From the NCBI RefSeq assembly GCF_900142065.1, contig NZ_FSRJ01000002.1, positions 62,001-126,000 on the forward strand: a stretch of DNA of 64,000 bases. Reading direction: 5' to 3'. Made by a program: the position numbers and the translations under genes. The DNA comes from Agromyces cerinus subsp. cerinus (GTDB lineage: Bacteria > Actinomycetota > Actinomycetes > Actinomycetales > Microbacteriaceae). A model generated the notes under the pieces. It searched no databases. It saw only the letters and a program-made list of their open reading frames with translations, and was not told where the DNA came from. Shown in pieces: positions 25,066-34,472 of this stretch. How positions within the stretch are numbered: position 1 is the stretch's first letter; each line of letters opens with the position of its first letter.

Positions 25066-25215
25066 ATGGACTTCTTGGTCGCAGCATTCGGCGTGCTGGT
25101 CATCCTCGGCGGCATCAGCATCATCGGCGCACTGCGTCGGATCGCGGACGCCACCGAGGAGATCGCACAGAACACCCGAGACCGCGCAGACGTCGATGCC
25201 GACGCGCCGCAGTAG
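25066..25215 (+). CDS. Small single-pass membrane protein, 49 aa
   Basis: A 49-residue ORF too short for routine ORF lists. It reads MDFLVAAFGVLVILGG..., one membrane helix (about 3-23), a basic stop-transfer 'RRIADATEEIAQ' that could form a short coiled coil, and an acidic tail. The topology (N-out, positive-inside) is self-consistent and coding bias is good, so I think it is real. There is no strong Shine-Dalgarno. The function is unknown. It is convergent with the F420-0-type ABC ATPase gene. Confidence 0.55.
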   Translation: MDFLVAAFGVLVILGGISIIGALRRIADATEEIAQNTRDRADVDADAPQ

Positions 25216-25239
25216 ACGCTGAGTCCGGCGGGCGGTGCG

Positions 25240-26057
<818 letters not shown>

Positions 26058-26061
<4 letters not shown>

Positions 26062-27194
26062 GAGACCCTCCTCCGCATGAGGAGCACCGCGAACACCGGG
26101 CCGCCGATGAGGGCCGTGATGATGCCGACGGGCAGCTCCCGCGGGTCGAAGAGCGTGCGCGCGGCCGTGTCGGCCCAGACCAGGAACAGCGCGCCCGCAA
26201 GTGCCGACAGGGGCAGCAACGCGCGGTGGCGCGAGCCCACGAGCAGGCGCACACCGTGCGGGAGGATCAGGCCGACGAACCCGATGGACCCGCTGACGGC
26301 GACGAGCGCTCCGGTGAGCAGCGCGGTGCCGCCGAGCAGCAGCACCCGGCTGCGGCCGACGTGCACCCCGAGCGCGGATGCCGCGGCATCACCGAACGCG
26401 AAGGCGTCGAGCGTGCGGGCGCTCGCGATGAGCGGGATGCCGATGGCGACGAGCGCCCCGCCCGCGATCGCGACCGAGACCCAGTCGGTGCCGGCGAGCG
26501 AGCCGAGCAGCCAGTTGAGGATCTCGCGGTAGCTGTCGCCGGTGGCACTCCAGAAGATGACGAGGCTCGTGACGGCGCCGAACATCGACGAGACGGCGAG
26601 TCCGGCGAGCACCGTGCGGGTGGGAGAGAGCCCGCCGCCTGGCCCGCCGGAGCCGCGACCGGCCGCGCCCGCGAGGGCGATGGTCGCAACGAGGGCGGCG
26701 AGTGCGCCGGCGAATGCCGCGAGCGGCAGCAGCAGGCCGACGCCGAGCACGATCACGATCACCGCGCCGACGGAGGCGCCCGACGAGAGGCCGAGCAGGT
26801 ACGGGTCGGCGAGCGGGTTGCGCGTGAGCGCCTGCATGACCGCACCGCACAGCGCGAGTCCGGCGCCGACGGCGGCGGCCGTGAGCACCCGGGGCATCCG
26901 CAGCTCCCAGACGATGCCGTCGCGGAGCGGGCTGAGCGTCGATTCGCCGATGCCGAGGTGCGCCAGCACGCTCGCGACGACGTCGCTCGGAGCGAGTCCG
27001 GCCGGACCGATGGTGACGGCCGCGACGACGGATGCCACGAGCGCCGCGCCGAGCGCGACGGCCCAGAGCGCCGTGCGTGCGCGCCGCCGCTTCGCGGGTT
27101 GAGGAGCGAGCGCAGCGAGCGTCTCGAAACCTCCCCCGGGGGAGGTTTCGACAGGCTCAACCCGCAGAGGCTCCTCAACCCGCCGGAGCGTCAT
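26058..27194 (-). CDS. FecCD-family ABC permease, proposed F420-0 transporter
   Basis: 378 residues with about ten membrane helices. 'RMPRVLTAAAVGAGLALCGA' and 'NPLADPYLLGLSSGASVGAV' are the diagnostic FecCD/BtuC motifs, and 'GSIGFVGLILPHGVRLLVG' is the cytoplasmic coupling region. Residues 5 to about 33 are encoded by an 88-bp dispersed palindromic repeat, so the gene's start region looks rebuilt by repeat insertion; FecCD homology begins only after it. The ATG at 27194 overlaps the binding-protein stop as TGATG; a downstream start is possible but has no obvious ribosome site. Confidence 0.82.
27095..27182. repeat. Complete palindromic dispersed repeat within the permease gene
   Basis: The outer 12-bp inverted repeats CGGGTTGAGGAG (27095-27106) and CTCCTCAACCCG (27171-27182) enclose a perfect 24-bp palindrome at 27126-27149. 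Internal halves match copies at 35328, 36827, 38866 and 3257. The size and symmetry resemble REP/MITE-like elements. Confidence 0.8.
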
Positions 27195-28192
27195 CAGCCG
27201 AGCGTCCCGAGCTGCTCGACGAGCGACGCGACCGCGCCGACGTTGCGCACGCCCGCCTCGGTGGCCGGGAAGTCGACGACGAGGTACCGCTTCGCCTGCA
27301 CGGCGGGCAGTGCCGCCGTCGCGGCGTTCGACTCGAGGTGCGCGATCTTCTGCTCGGCGGTGTTCCACGGCGCGTCGACGAGCACGATGACGTCGGGGTT
27401 CGCGGCGACGATCGCCTCCCAGCCCATGGCGGTCCACGTGTCCTCGACATCGGCGGCGATGTTCTCGAGGCCGGCGGCCTGCATGATCATCTGCGGTGCG
27501 CCGATGCCGGCGCCGACGTACGGCGTCTCGTCGCCCGAGCTGTACCAGAGGGCCGTGAGGCCGTCGGCGTTCGGCTCGATCGCGTCGAGCTCGGCCTGCT
27601 GCTTCGCGACGAGTTCGGCCGCGGCATCCGGAACACCGAAGATGTCGCCAGCCTCCTCGAACTCGCGGAAGACCTCGTCGAAGGTGAGCGGGTTCGGCAT
27701 GTAGCCCTCGCCCTTGCACGCCGCGGGGGCGACATACGTCGCAACGCCGAGCTTCTCGAGCGTCGCGCGGTCGCCGGCGCCCTCGGACGAGAGGTTCGAC
27801 TCCCATCCGGCGAAGACGAGGTCGGGCTCCGCGGCGAGCGTCGCCTCCTGCGACGGCACCTTGTCGGAGAGCACCTCGATGCCCGACGCCGCGTCGGCGT
27901 ATGCCTCGGGCACCGGCCCGTCGCTGAACGCCGAGCCGATGACGCGGTCTTCGAGGCCGAGGGCGAGCAGCAGCTCGAGGGTCGACGACTTGATCGTGAC
28001 GACCTGCTCGGGCGCCGACTCGAACGTCACCTCGGTGCCGCAGTTGTCGATCGTGAGCGGGAATCCCGACGCCGCGGCGTCGTCGGCACCAGCGGATTCG
28101 GCCGGGCCGGCCGTACTGCCGCTCGCGCATCCGGCGAGGAGCAGGAGGGCGGCGACGGGCGCGGCGATGAAGAGGGGACGGAACATGGGCAT
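27194..28192 (-). CDS. ABC substrate-binding lipoprotein, proposed F420-0 binding protein
   Basis: 332 residues. A lipoprotein signal ends in 'LLLLAGC' (Cys22). The rest is a Peripla_BP_2 (BtuF/FhuD) fold: 'LTIDNCGTEVTFESAPEQVV', 'LSDKVPSQEATLAAEPDLV' and 'VDFPATEAGVRNVGAVASLV'. Two extra cysteines occur at 'IDNCGTE' and 'APAACKGEG'. It closely matches my memory of the family named putative F420-0 ABC transporter periplasmic protein (TIGR03868), and position next to cofD supports this. B12 or siderophore binding is the main alternative. Confidence 0.75.
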   Translation of the reverse strand: MPMFRPLFIAAPVAALLLLAGCASGSTAGPAESAGADDAAASGFPLTIDNCGTEVTFESAPEQVVTIKSSTLELLLALGLEDRVIGSAFSDGPVPEAYADAASGIEVLSDKVPSQEATLAAEPDLVFAGWESNLSSEGAGDRATLEKLGVATYVAPAACKGEGYMPNPLTFDEVFREFEEAGDIFGVPDAAAELVAKQQAELDAIEPNADGLTALWYSSGDETPYVGAGIGAPQMIMQAAGLENIAADVEDTWTAMGWEAIVAANPDVIVLVDAPWNTAEQKIAHLESNAATAALPAVQAKRYLVVDFPATEAGVRNVGAVASLVEQLGTLG

Positions 28193-28210
28193 CAGGCCTC
28201 CGGGTGGCGT

Positions 28211-28243
28211 GCGAGTAGGGCACCGACAAGGTCGGGGACTCGC
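28211..28243 (-). promoter_or_regulatory. Nested hairpin in the leader of the ABC importer operon
   Basis: GCGAGT (28211-28216) pairs with ACTCGC (28238-28243); inside, CCGAC pairs with GTCGG around a 3-base loop. It lies in the 109-bp gap between the cofD stop and the binding-protein start and could be a structured leader, attenuator or intercistronic terminator. Confidence 0.4.
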
Positions 28244-28301
28244 AGCCCAATGCCGGGCCGCACACGCCGATCAGATCCAGACCAGCGGGTCGGCCACCAT
28301 C

Positions 28302-29297
28302 CTAGACCGCGAGGTCGAGCGCCGCACCGGCGAGATCGGCCGAGGTGTCGAGGTCGCGCATCCAGAGGGGCACGGATGCCGCGGTGAGCCCGATCGCTGC
28401 GAGCGGCGCAAGCGCCGCGGCATCCGCTTCATCGACGAGCCAGCCGTCGAGCAGGCCGCCCGCCGACCGTGCGCCGTAGTGCCGGCCGACCCCCTCGGCG
28501 CTCGTCTCGACGCCGATGACGGGCAGGCAGGCGTCGGCCATGCCGCGCACGACCTTGCCGCCGATGATCGGCGAGACGCCGACGACGGGCGCCGAGGTCT
28601 CGGCGAGCGCCTCGCGGATGCCGGCCACCGAGAGGATCGTGCCGATCGAGACGACCGGGTTCGAGGGCGCGATGAGCACGACGTCGGCTCCGGCGATCGC
28701 CTCGACGACGCCGGGCGCCGGGCGTGCCGCCTCGATGTTCCGCTGTCGGAACGCGATCGCGGGCAGGGTGGCGCGGTAGCGCGTCCACCACTCCTGGAAG
28801 TGCATCTCGCGCTCGCCGTCGAGCTTGTCGGGGTCGGCGACGAGCACGTCGGTGTCGACCTCGGTGTCGGTCGCGGGAATCAGGTGCACGCCGAGCGGCC
28901 AGCGCTGCTGAAGGCGGTGCGTCACCTCCGACGGCGTCGCACCCTCGCGGAGCCAGGCCGTGCGCGCGAGGTGGGTGCCGAGGTCGAGGTCGCCGAGGGT
29001 GAACCACGGCCAGCCGACGCCCCACTCGCGGAGCTCGGCGGCGACGCGCTCGGTCTCGCCCGCCCGGCCCCAGCCGCGCTCGGTGTCGTTGACGCCCGCG
29101 AGCGAGTAGAGCAGCGAGTCGAAGTCGGGCATGAGGCGCACGCCCGCGAGCCAGATGTCGTCGCCGGTGTTGACGATCACGGTGACGGATGCCTCGGTGC
29201 CCCCGTTGCCGTCTGGCCAGCGCCGCGCGCACTCCTCGCGCACGCCGCGCACGAAGCGCGAGCCTCCGACTCCGCCCGCGAGCACCGTGATCTGCAC
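28302..29297 (-). CDS. cofD: 2-phospho-L-lactate transferase (F420-0 synthase)
   Basis: 331 residues of the CofD/FbiA family. It joins the activated phospholactate (or PEP) unit to Fo to make (dehydro)F420-0. 'ITVLAGGVGGSRFVRGV' at the N-terminus and 'IVNTGDDIWLAGVRLMPDFD' are the family hallmarks, and 'LIAPSNPVVSIGTILSVAGI' and 'SPIIGGKVVRGMADACL' follow. The start is GTG at 29297. It heads the minus-strand group that continues into the ABC importer cassette. A terminator separates it from the DUF4406 gene upstream. Confidence 0.92.
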   Translation of the reverse strand: MQITVLAGGVGGSRFVRGVREECARRWPDGNGGTEASVTVIVNTGDDIWLAGVRLMPDFDSLLYSLAGVNDTERGWGRAGETERVAAELREWGVGWPWFTLGDLDLGTHLARTAWLREGATPSEVTHRLQQRWPLGVHLIPATDTEVDTDVLVADPDKLDGEREMHFQEWWTRYRATLPAIAFRQRNIEAARPAPGVVEAIAGADVVLIAPSNPVVSIGTILSVAGIREALAETSAPVVGVSPIIGGKVVRGMADACLPVIGVETSAEGVGRHYGARSAGGLLDGWLVDEADAAALAPLAAIGLTAASVPLWMRDLDTSADLAGAALDLAV

Positions 29298-29313
29298 CGT
29301 TCAACCCTACGGC

Positions 29314-29344
29314 CGTGTGCGAGCCCGATCCCGACTCGCACACG
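29314..29344 (-). terminator. Hairpin between DUF4406 and cofD
   Basis: CGTGTGCGAG and CTCGCACACG form a perfect 10-bp stem with an 11-base loop, 20 bp beyond the DUF4406 stop and upstream of cofD. Confidence 0.65.
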
Positions 29345-29365
29345 ACTCGTGGGAGCTGCGAGGCG

Positions 29366-29785
29366 TCACGCCGCGGCGTCGGCCGCGAACACCGGGATCT
29401 CGTCGATCGAGCGGTAGACCGGGATGCCCCTGGCCTCCGCGATGCGCACGTCCTGATCGGCGCCGTGCGAGGCGCCCTCGAGGCGCAGCACGGCGTCGCA
29501 GTGCTGCAGCAGGCGGTGCGCGGTCGTGTACATGACGTCGCCCTCGACGGGGCCCGCGCCGGTCGGCATGCTTCCATCGGATGCGCCGGGGCCCGACGCA
29601 TCCGTCGAGGCCACGCGCAGGATCGGCAGCGCGACCCATTCGCCGATCATCGGCACGTGGCCGCGTTCGTAGATCGGCCAGGAGGCCGCTTCGAGGCGTT
29701 CGAGGTTGCGGGCGATGCGGGCGGGGTCGCCGTCGGTGCCCGAGCGGTAGGGGCCGGCGATGAGGATGAGCAGTGGTTTCGACAT
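29366..29785 (-). CDS. DUF4406-like, nucleoside-deoxyribosyltransferase-fold protein
   Basis: 139 residues. 'ILIAGPYRSGTDGDPARIAR' at the N-terminus is the DUF4406/nucleoside 2-deoxyribosyltransferase-type loop, and 'LQHCDAVLRLEGASHGADQD' followed by 'EARGIPVYRSIDEIP' matches the family's C-terminal half. It probably binds a nucleotide or nucleoside; the reaction is unknown. A second ATG four codons upstream (29797) is possible. It diverges from the DeoR gene and may be regulated by it. Confidence 0.65.
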   Translation of the reverse strand: MSKPLLILIAGPYRSGTDGDPARIARNLERLEAASWPIYERGHVPMIGEWVALPILRVASTDASGPGASDGSMPTGAGPVEGDVMYTTAHRLLQHCDAVLRLEGASHGADQDVRIAEARGIPVYRSIDEIPVFAADAAA

Positions 29786-29797
29786 GTCGGTCACCAT

Positions 29798-29835
29798 AAC
29801 GTGCAAGAATGTGTAGAAACAAGGAGGAACGTGCA
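29798..29835. promoter_or_regulatory. Direct repeat AACGTGCA in the DeoR/DUF4406 divergent region
   Basis: AACGTGCA occurs at 29798-29805 and again at 29828-29835, exactly 30 bp apart (about three helical turns), in the short AT-rich gap between the divergent starts. It is a candidate DeoR operator pair. Confidence 0.35.
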
Positions 29836-30593
29836 TGCTGACCGCGCAACGTCGTGAACTGCTGCTCGAACGACTGCACCGCGACGGCCGCATCGTGGCC
29901 GCCGATGCCGCGGCCGACCTGGGCATCTCCGAGGACACCATCCGCCGCGACCTCCGCGAACTCGCGGCGGCGGGCCTCTGCCAGCGCGTGTACGGGGGAG
30001 CGCTGCCGGCGTCGCCGGCCACGTCGCCGTACGACGAGCGCACCCGCATCGAGCCCGAGAGCAAGCACCGCATCGCCGTGGCCGCCGCCGCCCTCATCGA
30101 GCCGGGCGCGACCGTGCTGCTCGACGGCGGCACGAGCACGCTCGCCCTGGTCGGCGCACTGCCGCGTTCGCTGCACGCGACCGTCATCACGCACAGCCCG
30201 ACCATCGCCGTGGCGCTCGCCGAGCACGAGCACATCGAGCTGCAGCTCATCGGCGGCCGGGTCTACCGGCACTCGATGGTCACGTGCGGCGCGATCGCCG
30301 TCGAGGCCTTGCGCGAGGTGAGTGCCGACCTGTTCTTCCTCGGCGTCACCGGCGTGCACGCCGAGGCGGGCCTCACCACCGGCGATTCGGAGGAGGCGGC
30401 GATGAAGCGCGCGCTCGCGCGATCGGCGGCCGAGACCTACGTGCTCGCGAGCACCGAGAAGATCGGCGCGGCCTCGACCTACCGGGTGATGTCGCTCGAC
30501 GAGGTGGCGGGCGTGGTGACCGACGCCGACGCGGCCTCGCCGGCGATGCGCGAACTCGACCGGGCCGGGGTGCGGTTCGTCTCCGCACGCTGA
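29835..30593 (+). CDS. DeoR/GlpR family transcriptional regulator
   Basis: 252 residues. The N-terminal winged helix is textbook DeoR: 'QRRELLLERLHRDGRIVAAD' then 'LGISEDTIRRDLRELAAAGL' and 'RVYGGAL'. The C-terminal sugar-phosphate-sensing domain has 'LLDGGTSTLALVGALP', 'LQLIGGRVYRHSMVTCG' and 'LFFLGVTGVHAEAGLTTGD'. It should repress a sugar or nucleoside gene set until a phosphorylated sugar binds. AAGGAGG precedes the ATG. Its only close divergent neighbour is the DUF4406 gene. Confidence 0.9.
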   Translation: MLTAQRRELLLERLHRDGRIVAADAAADLGISEDTIRRDLRELAAAGLCQRVYGGALPASPATSPYDERTRIEPESKHRIAVAAAALIEPGATVLLDGGTSTLALVGALPRSLHATVITHSPTIAVALAEHEHIELQLIGGRVYRHSMVTCGAIAVEALREVSADLFFLGVTGVHAEAGLTTGDSEEAAMKRALARSAAETYVLASTEKIGAASTYRVMSLDEVAGVVTDADAASPAMRELDRAGVRFVSAR

Positions 30594-30692
30594 TCGTACG
30601 CCGACCGCACGCCCGAGCCGCAGAGGGCTGGCGGTCATCGCCCTCCGGGTACACGATGGGACGGACAGCACCGCACCGGCGCGGGAGGCCAC

Positions 30693-32741
30693 ATGAACTC
30701 GGCATCGACCCCCACCCACCGGACCGTCGCCCTCGTGGGCGCCGCAGGCTCCGGCAAGACGAGCCTGCTCGAAGCGCTGCTGCTGCGGGCCGGCGCGATC
30801 CCGAGGGCGGGCAGCGTCGAGCAGGGCACCACGACCGGCGACCACGAGCCCGAGGAGATCGCGAGAGGCATGACCCTCGGGCTCTCGCTCGCCCATCTGG
30901 GCTGGGCCGCGCCCGACGGCGTCGAGCACACCATGACGCTCGCCGACGCACCGGGGCATCCCGATTTCGTCGGCGGCCTCGACACGGCGCTGGCGGTGGC
31001 GGATGCCGCGTTGCTGACCGTGAGCGCGGTCGACGGCGTGACCGCAGGCACGCGCTTCGCGGCGGCCGCCGCACAGGCGGCCGGGGCGCCGCTCATCGTC
31101 GTCATCACGCAGGAGGACAAGGCTCGGGCCGACTTCCGCCGGGTGCTGGGGGAGCTCCGCGAGCTGTTCGGCGACCGCCTCGTGGCGCTCGAGCTCCCGC
31201 TCGGCGAGGAGCACGACTTCACCGCACTCGCCGACGTGTTGAGCGAGCAGGCCCTCGTCTACGACGGCTCGGGCCATCATCGCGACGAACCGCTGCCCGC
31301 TGCGGTCGAACCCGAGGAGCACCGGCTGCACGTCGAGGTCACCGAGGAGATCGTGTCGCACGACGACGAGCAGCTCGAGGCGTACCTCGACGGGCGCGAG
31401 CCCGCGGCATCCGACCTCGAACGCACGCTCGCACGCGAGGTCGCGGCGGGCCGGGCGATCCCGGTGGTCGTGTGCTCGGCGCTCACCGGCGCCGGCGTCG
31501 ACCGGGTCGCCGACCTCGTGTGCGCGCTTGCGCCGTCGGCGCTCGACCACGACAGCCGCATCGTGATGGGCGGCACCGAGGTCGCCGTGGCGCCGAACCC
31601 CGACGGCGACACGGTGCTGCACGTCTTCCGCACCGTGGCCGACCCGTTCGTCGGGCAGGTGTCGATGTTCAAGGTGCTTTCGGGCGTCGTGCACCCGAGC
31701 GATCGGCTGGTCAATGCCACGACCGGCGCCGACGAGCGCCTGCACGGGCTCTTCCGCCTGCGCGGGGCGGAGCACCTGCCCGCCGATGCGCTGCGGGCCG
31801 GCGAGGTCGGCGCGGTGGCGAAGCTCACCGGTTCGCCGACCGGCACCCTGCTCTGGACTCGCGGGAGCGGCAGCGCCGAGCCCGCGCCGCTGCCGCATCG
31901 CGAGCCGGTGTTCGCGCTGAGCCTCACCCCGGTCACGCAGTCCGACGACGAGAAGCTCATGACCTCCCTCGGTCGCATCGTCGCCGAGGATCCGACGCTC
32001 GTGATCGACCGCACGGGCGGGCACGCGATCCTCCGCGGCCTCGGCGACACGCACCTCGACGTCGCCGTCGAGCGGCTCGCGCGCGTCTTCGGCGTGCACG
32101 TCACGACCGCGCCGGCGCCGATCGCGTACCGCGAGACCATCGCGGGCCGGGCGGAGGTCGAGGGGCGGCTCAAGAAGCAGTCGGGCGGGCACGGCCAGTT
32201 CGCCGTCGTGCAGTTGCGGGTCTCGCCGCTGCCGCTCGGCGGCGGGTTCGAGTTCGTCGACTCGGTCGTCGGCGGCGCCGTGCCGCGCTCCTACATCCCG
32301 GCCGTCGAGAAGGGCGCGCGCGACGCCCTCGCGGCAGGAGGGCCGCAGGGGCATCCGGTCGTCGACGTGCGCGTCGAACTGGTCGACGGCAAGTCGCACT
32401 CGGTCGACTCGTCGGACATGGCGTTCCGCACGGCGGCCTCGATCGGGGCGAAGGCGGCGCTCGCCGAGGCGGGCACGGTGCTGCTCGAGCCTGTGTCGCT
32501 CGTGACCGTCACGGTGCCGAGCGACCTGCAGGGCACGGTGCTCACCGATCTCTCGGGCCGCCGCGGGCGGGTCAGCGCCACCGAGGTCGTCGGCGACGGC
32601 CGCGCCCGCATCGTGGCCAACGTGCCCGAGGCCGAACTCGGCCGCTACGTGCTCGACCTGCGTTCGATCACGGGGGGCCGGGCCGAGCTGTCGATGAGCG
32701 CCGATCACTACGCGAAGGTGCCGAGCAGCGCCAAGGGGTGA
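30693..32741 (+). CDS. Elongation factor G-like GTPase (EF-G2)
   Basis: 682 residues with the full EF-G domain order. The P-loop is 'LVGAAGSGKTSLLEALLLRA' and G3 is 'LADAPGHPDFVGGLD'. G4, NKxD in true EF-G, reads 'VITQEDKARADF', so the guanine-reading Asn and Lys are changed. Domain II begins near 'DTVLHVFRTVADPFVGQVSM', and domain IV has 'RLKKQSGGHGQFAVVQLRV'. It resembles mycobacterial FusA2, whose role is unclear (it is not the main translocase). The ATG is preceded by GGGAGG. Confidence 0.88.
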   Translation: MNSASTPTHRTVALVGAAGSGKTSLLEALLLRAGAIPRAGSVEQGTTTGDHEPEEIARGMTLGLSLAHLGWAAPDGVEHTMTLADAPGHPDFVGGLDTALAVADAALLTVSAVDGVTAGTRFAAAAAQAAGAPLIVVITQEDKARADFRRVLGELRELFGDRLVALELPLGEEHDFTALADVLSEQALVYDGSGHHRDEPLPAAVEPEEHRLHVEVTEEIVSHDDEQLEAYLDGREPAASDLERTLAREVAAGRAIPVVVCSALTGAGVDRVADLVCALAPSALDHDSRIVMGGTEVAVAPNPDGDTVLHVFRTVADPFVGQVSMFKVLSGVVHPSDRLVNATTGADERLHGLFRLRGAEHLPADALRAGEVGAVAKLTGSPTGTLLWTRGSGSAEPAPLPHREPVFALSLTPVTQSDDEKLMTSLGRIVAEDPTLVIDRTGGHAILRGLGDTHLDVAVERLARVFGVHVTTAPAPIAYRETIAGRAEVEGRLKKQSGGHGQFAVVQLRVSPLPLGGGFEFVDSVVGGAVPRSYIPAVEKGARDALAAGGPQGHPVVDVRVELVDGKSHSVDSSDMAFRTAASIGAKAALAEAGTVLLEPVSLVTVTVPSDLQGTVLTDLSGRRGRVSATEVVGDGRARIVANVPEAELGRYVLDLRSITGGRAELSMSADHYAKVPSSAKG

Positions 32742-32796
32742 CGGGTGGCTCACGCACGCCGGCACGCCGAGGATCTCGTGTCGGGGAGGCTCCCGG

Positions 32797-34209
32797 TCAG
32801 TACCCGCCGGCCACGACGTGCTGAGCGGCGGTGGCGAGCGCATCGGCGACCTCGTCGACGCCATCGCGCACCATGCCGACGGTGACCCGCACGTAGTCGC
32901 CGCCGGATCGGGAGCGGCCGTTGCCCGAGCCGTTCCCGCCGGCCGTCGACGCGGCGAGGAACGGTGTGCCCGCCGCGACGCGCACCCCGGCTGCCGCGAG
33001 CTGCACGAGCGCCGAGCGTTCGCTGAGCACCGGCATCCACAGGTTGACGCCGTCGGCCGGGGCGACCGGCACGCCGCGAGCTCGGAGTGCATCGCCGAGT
33101 GCGCGCTGCCGGGTGAAGTACTGCCGCCGCGCCTCGGCGACGGCGTCGAGCGACGTGCCGTCGGTGAGCAGGTCGAGCAGGATCGTCTGCAGCATCCGCG
33201 AGGTCCAGCCGGGGCCGAGCATGCGCCGCGCGGCGATGCGGTCGACGAGGTCGCGCGGCCCGCCGACGGCGGCGATGCGCAGGTCGGGGCCGTGCGACTT
33301 CGAGAAGCTGCGCACGTGCACGACCTGCTCGGGCAGCCACGTGCCGAGCGTCACGTCGCCCGCGGTCGAGATCATGCCCGAGTGGTCGTCTTCGATCACG
33401 ACCACATCGCCCGCGCGTTCGGCCGATCGGATGACGCGCGCCAGCGCCTCGGCGCGGCCGACCGTCATCGACGCCCCGGTGGGATTCTGCGCCCGCGGCT
33501 GCAGCAGCACCGCGACGGGCTGCTGGTGCAGCGCGCGGGCGAGCCCGTCGGGCGTCATGCCGGCTTCGTCGACGGCGACGGGCACCGCCTCGGCGCCGAG
33601 CAGGTCGAGCAGGTCGAGGAACGGCGGGAAGCCGGGGCTCTCGACGACGACCCGGTCGCCGTACCGCACGACCTCGTCGAGCGCGCGCGAGATCGCGTCG
33701 AGGGCGCCGTCGACGACCATGATCGTCTCGGTCTCCGACGGCCAGGAGTCGGCGAGCACCGCCGCGAGCCCCGGGATCACGGGCTCCGCCTGGTAGCTGC
33801 CGGTCTCGGCGCGCGCCGAGACCCGCGAGAGCGCCGGGCCGAGCGCCGGCAGCAGCAGCGGGTCGGGCGTGCCTCGCGAGAGGTCGAGGCGCACGGGATC
33901 GTTCGGGGCGGCCATGCCGCGCATGCGAGGCGCGAGCCAGCCCTGCGAGAGGGGACGCACGAAGCTGCCGGCCCGCCCGCGCGACTCGATGAGTCCGGTT
34001 CGCGAGAGCGCCTGCCAGGCCTGGCTCACGGTGGCGGGGCTGACGCCGAGCTCGCCGGCGAGTTCGCGCACGGTCGGCAGCCGGGTGCCGGCGGCGAGCT
34101 CGCCCGAGTTCACGAGCCGCGCGATCACCCCGGCGATGCCGCGCGGGGTCGTCTCGCCGAACTCCGCGAGCGCGATGAGCTCCGCGCCCTCCAGTCGAAC
34201 CGCAGTCAT
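32797..34209 (-). CDS. MocR-type PLP-dependent GntR family regulator
   Basis: 470 residues. The N-terminal GntR winged helix (about 12-80) has 'LPTVRELAGELGVSPATVSQ' then 'AWQALSRTGLIESRGRAGSF'. The rest is an aminotransferase class I fold with 'QPRAQNPTG' and the PLP-binding Lys in 'RSFSKSHGPDLRIAAVGG'. Such regulators sense an amine or amino-acid-like ligand through PLP. It diverges from the pyrimidine locus, so beta-alanine or beta-aminoisobutyrate is a plausible ligand, by inference. ATG at 34209 matches the family start; another ATG at 34245 is possible. Confidence 0.85.
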   Translation of the reverse strand: MTAVRLEGAELIALAEFGETTPRGIAGVIARLVNSGELAAGTRLPTVRELAGELGVSPATVSQAWQALSRTGLIESRGRAGSFVRPLSQGWLAPRMRGMAAPNDPVRLDLSRGTPDPLLLPALGPALSRVSARAETGSYQAEPVIPGLAAVLADSWPSETETIMVVDGALDAISRALDEVVRYGDRVVVESPGFPPFLDLLDLLGAEAVPVAVDEAGMTPDGLARALHQQPVAVLLQPRAQNPTGASMTVGRAEALARVIRSAERAGDVVVIEDDHSGMISTAGDVTLGTWLPEQVVHVRSFSKSHGPDLRIAAVGGPRDLVDRIAARRMLGPGWTSRMLQTILLDLLTDGTSLDAVAEARRQYFTRQRALGDALRARGVPVAPADGVNLWMPVLSERSALVQLAAAGVRVAAGTPFLAASTAGGNGSGNGRSRSGGDYVRVTVGMVRDGVDEVADALATAAQHVVAGGY

Positions 34210-34472
34210 CCGAGATCCATTCACATGAATACCTGACACGACCATTGCCTCCTCACGACGTGAGGGACAAGATAAGTAACCACAACGTCACAGTGTGAAA
34301 CACAAGAGAAATGTTCACGCCGAACAATAACAGAACGGGTCGCGCACCCGTTCGGAAGCTCCGGACTTGCAGTCCGCAGCACAGCCTCGGCGTCACAGCA
34401 CCACCCGGTGAGCACCTCTGTTCCACGCCCATCGAGTGCACGGCAACGACGCCGACCGACTCAGGAGGCAAC
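34210..34472. promoter_or_regulatory. Divergent control region of the pyrimidine locus
   Basis: 263 bp, unusually AT-rich between about 34255 and 34335. It holds three inverted repeats: ATTCA-CA-TGAAT (34219-34230), CCTCACG-A-CGTGAGG (34251-34265, perfect) and TCACA-G-TGTGA (34288-34298, perfect). These are candidate binding sites for the divergent MocR regulator. AGGAGG before 34473 is the ribosome-binding site of the first catabolic gene. I see no ORF. Confidence 0.6.

Noticed and set aside
28193-28301. Cobalamin riboswitch upstream of a BtuCDF-like cassette
   Set aside because: The family is B12-importer-like and the leader is structured, but I could not find a convincing B12 box or the conserved core. 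A covariance-model search would settle it.
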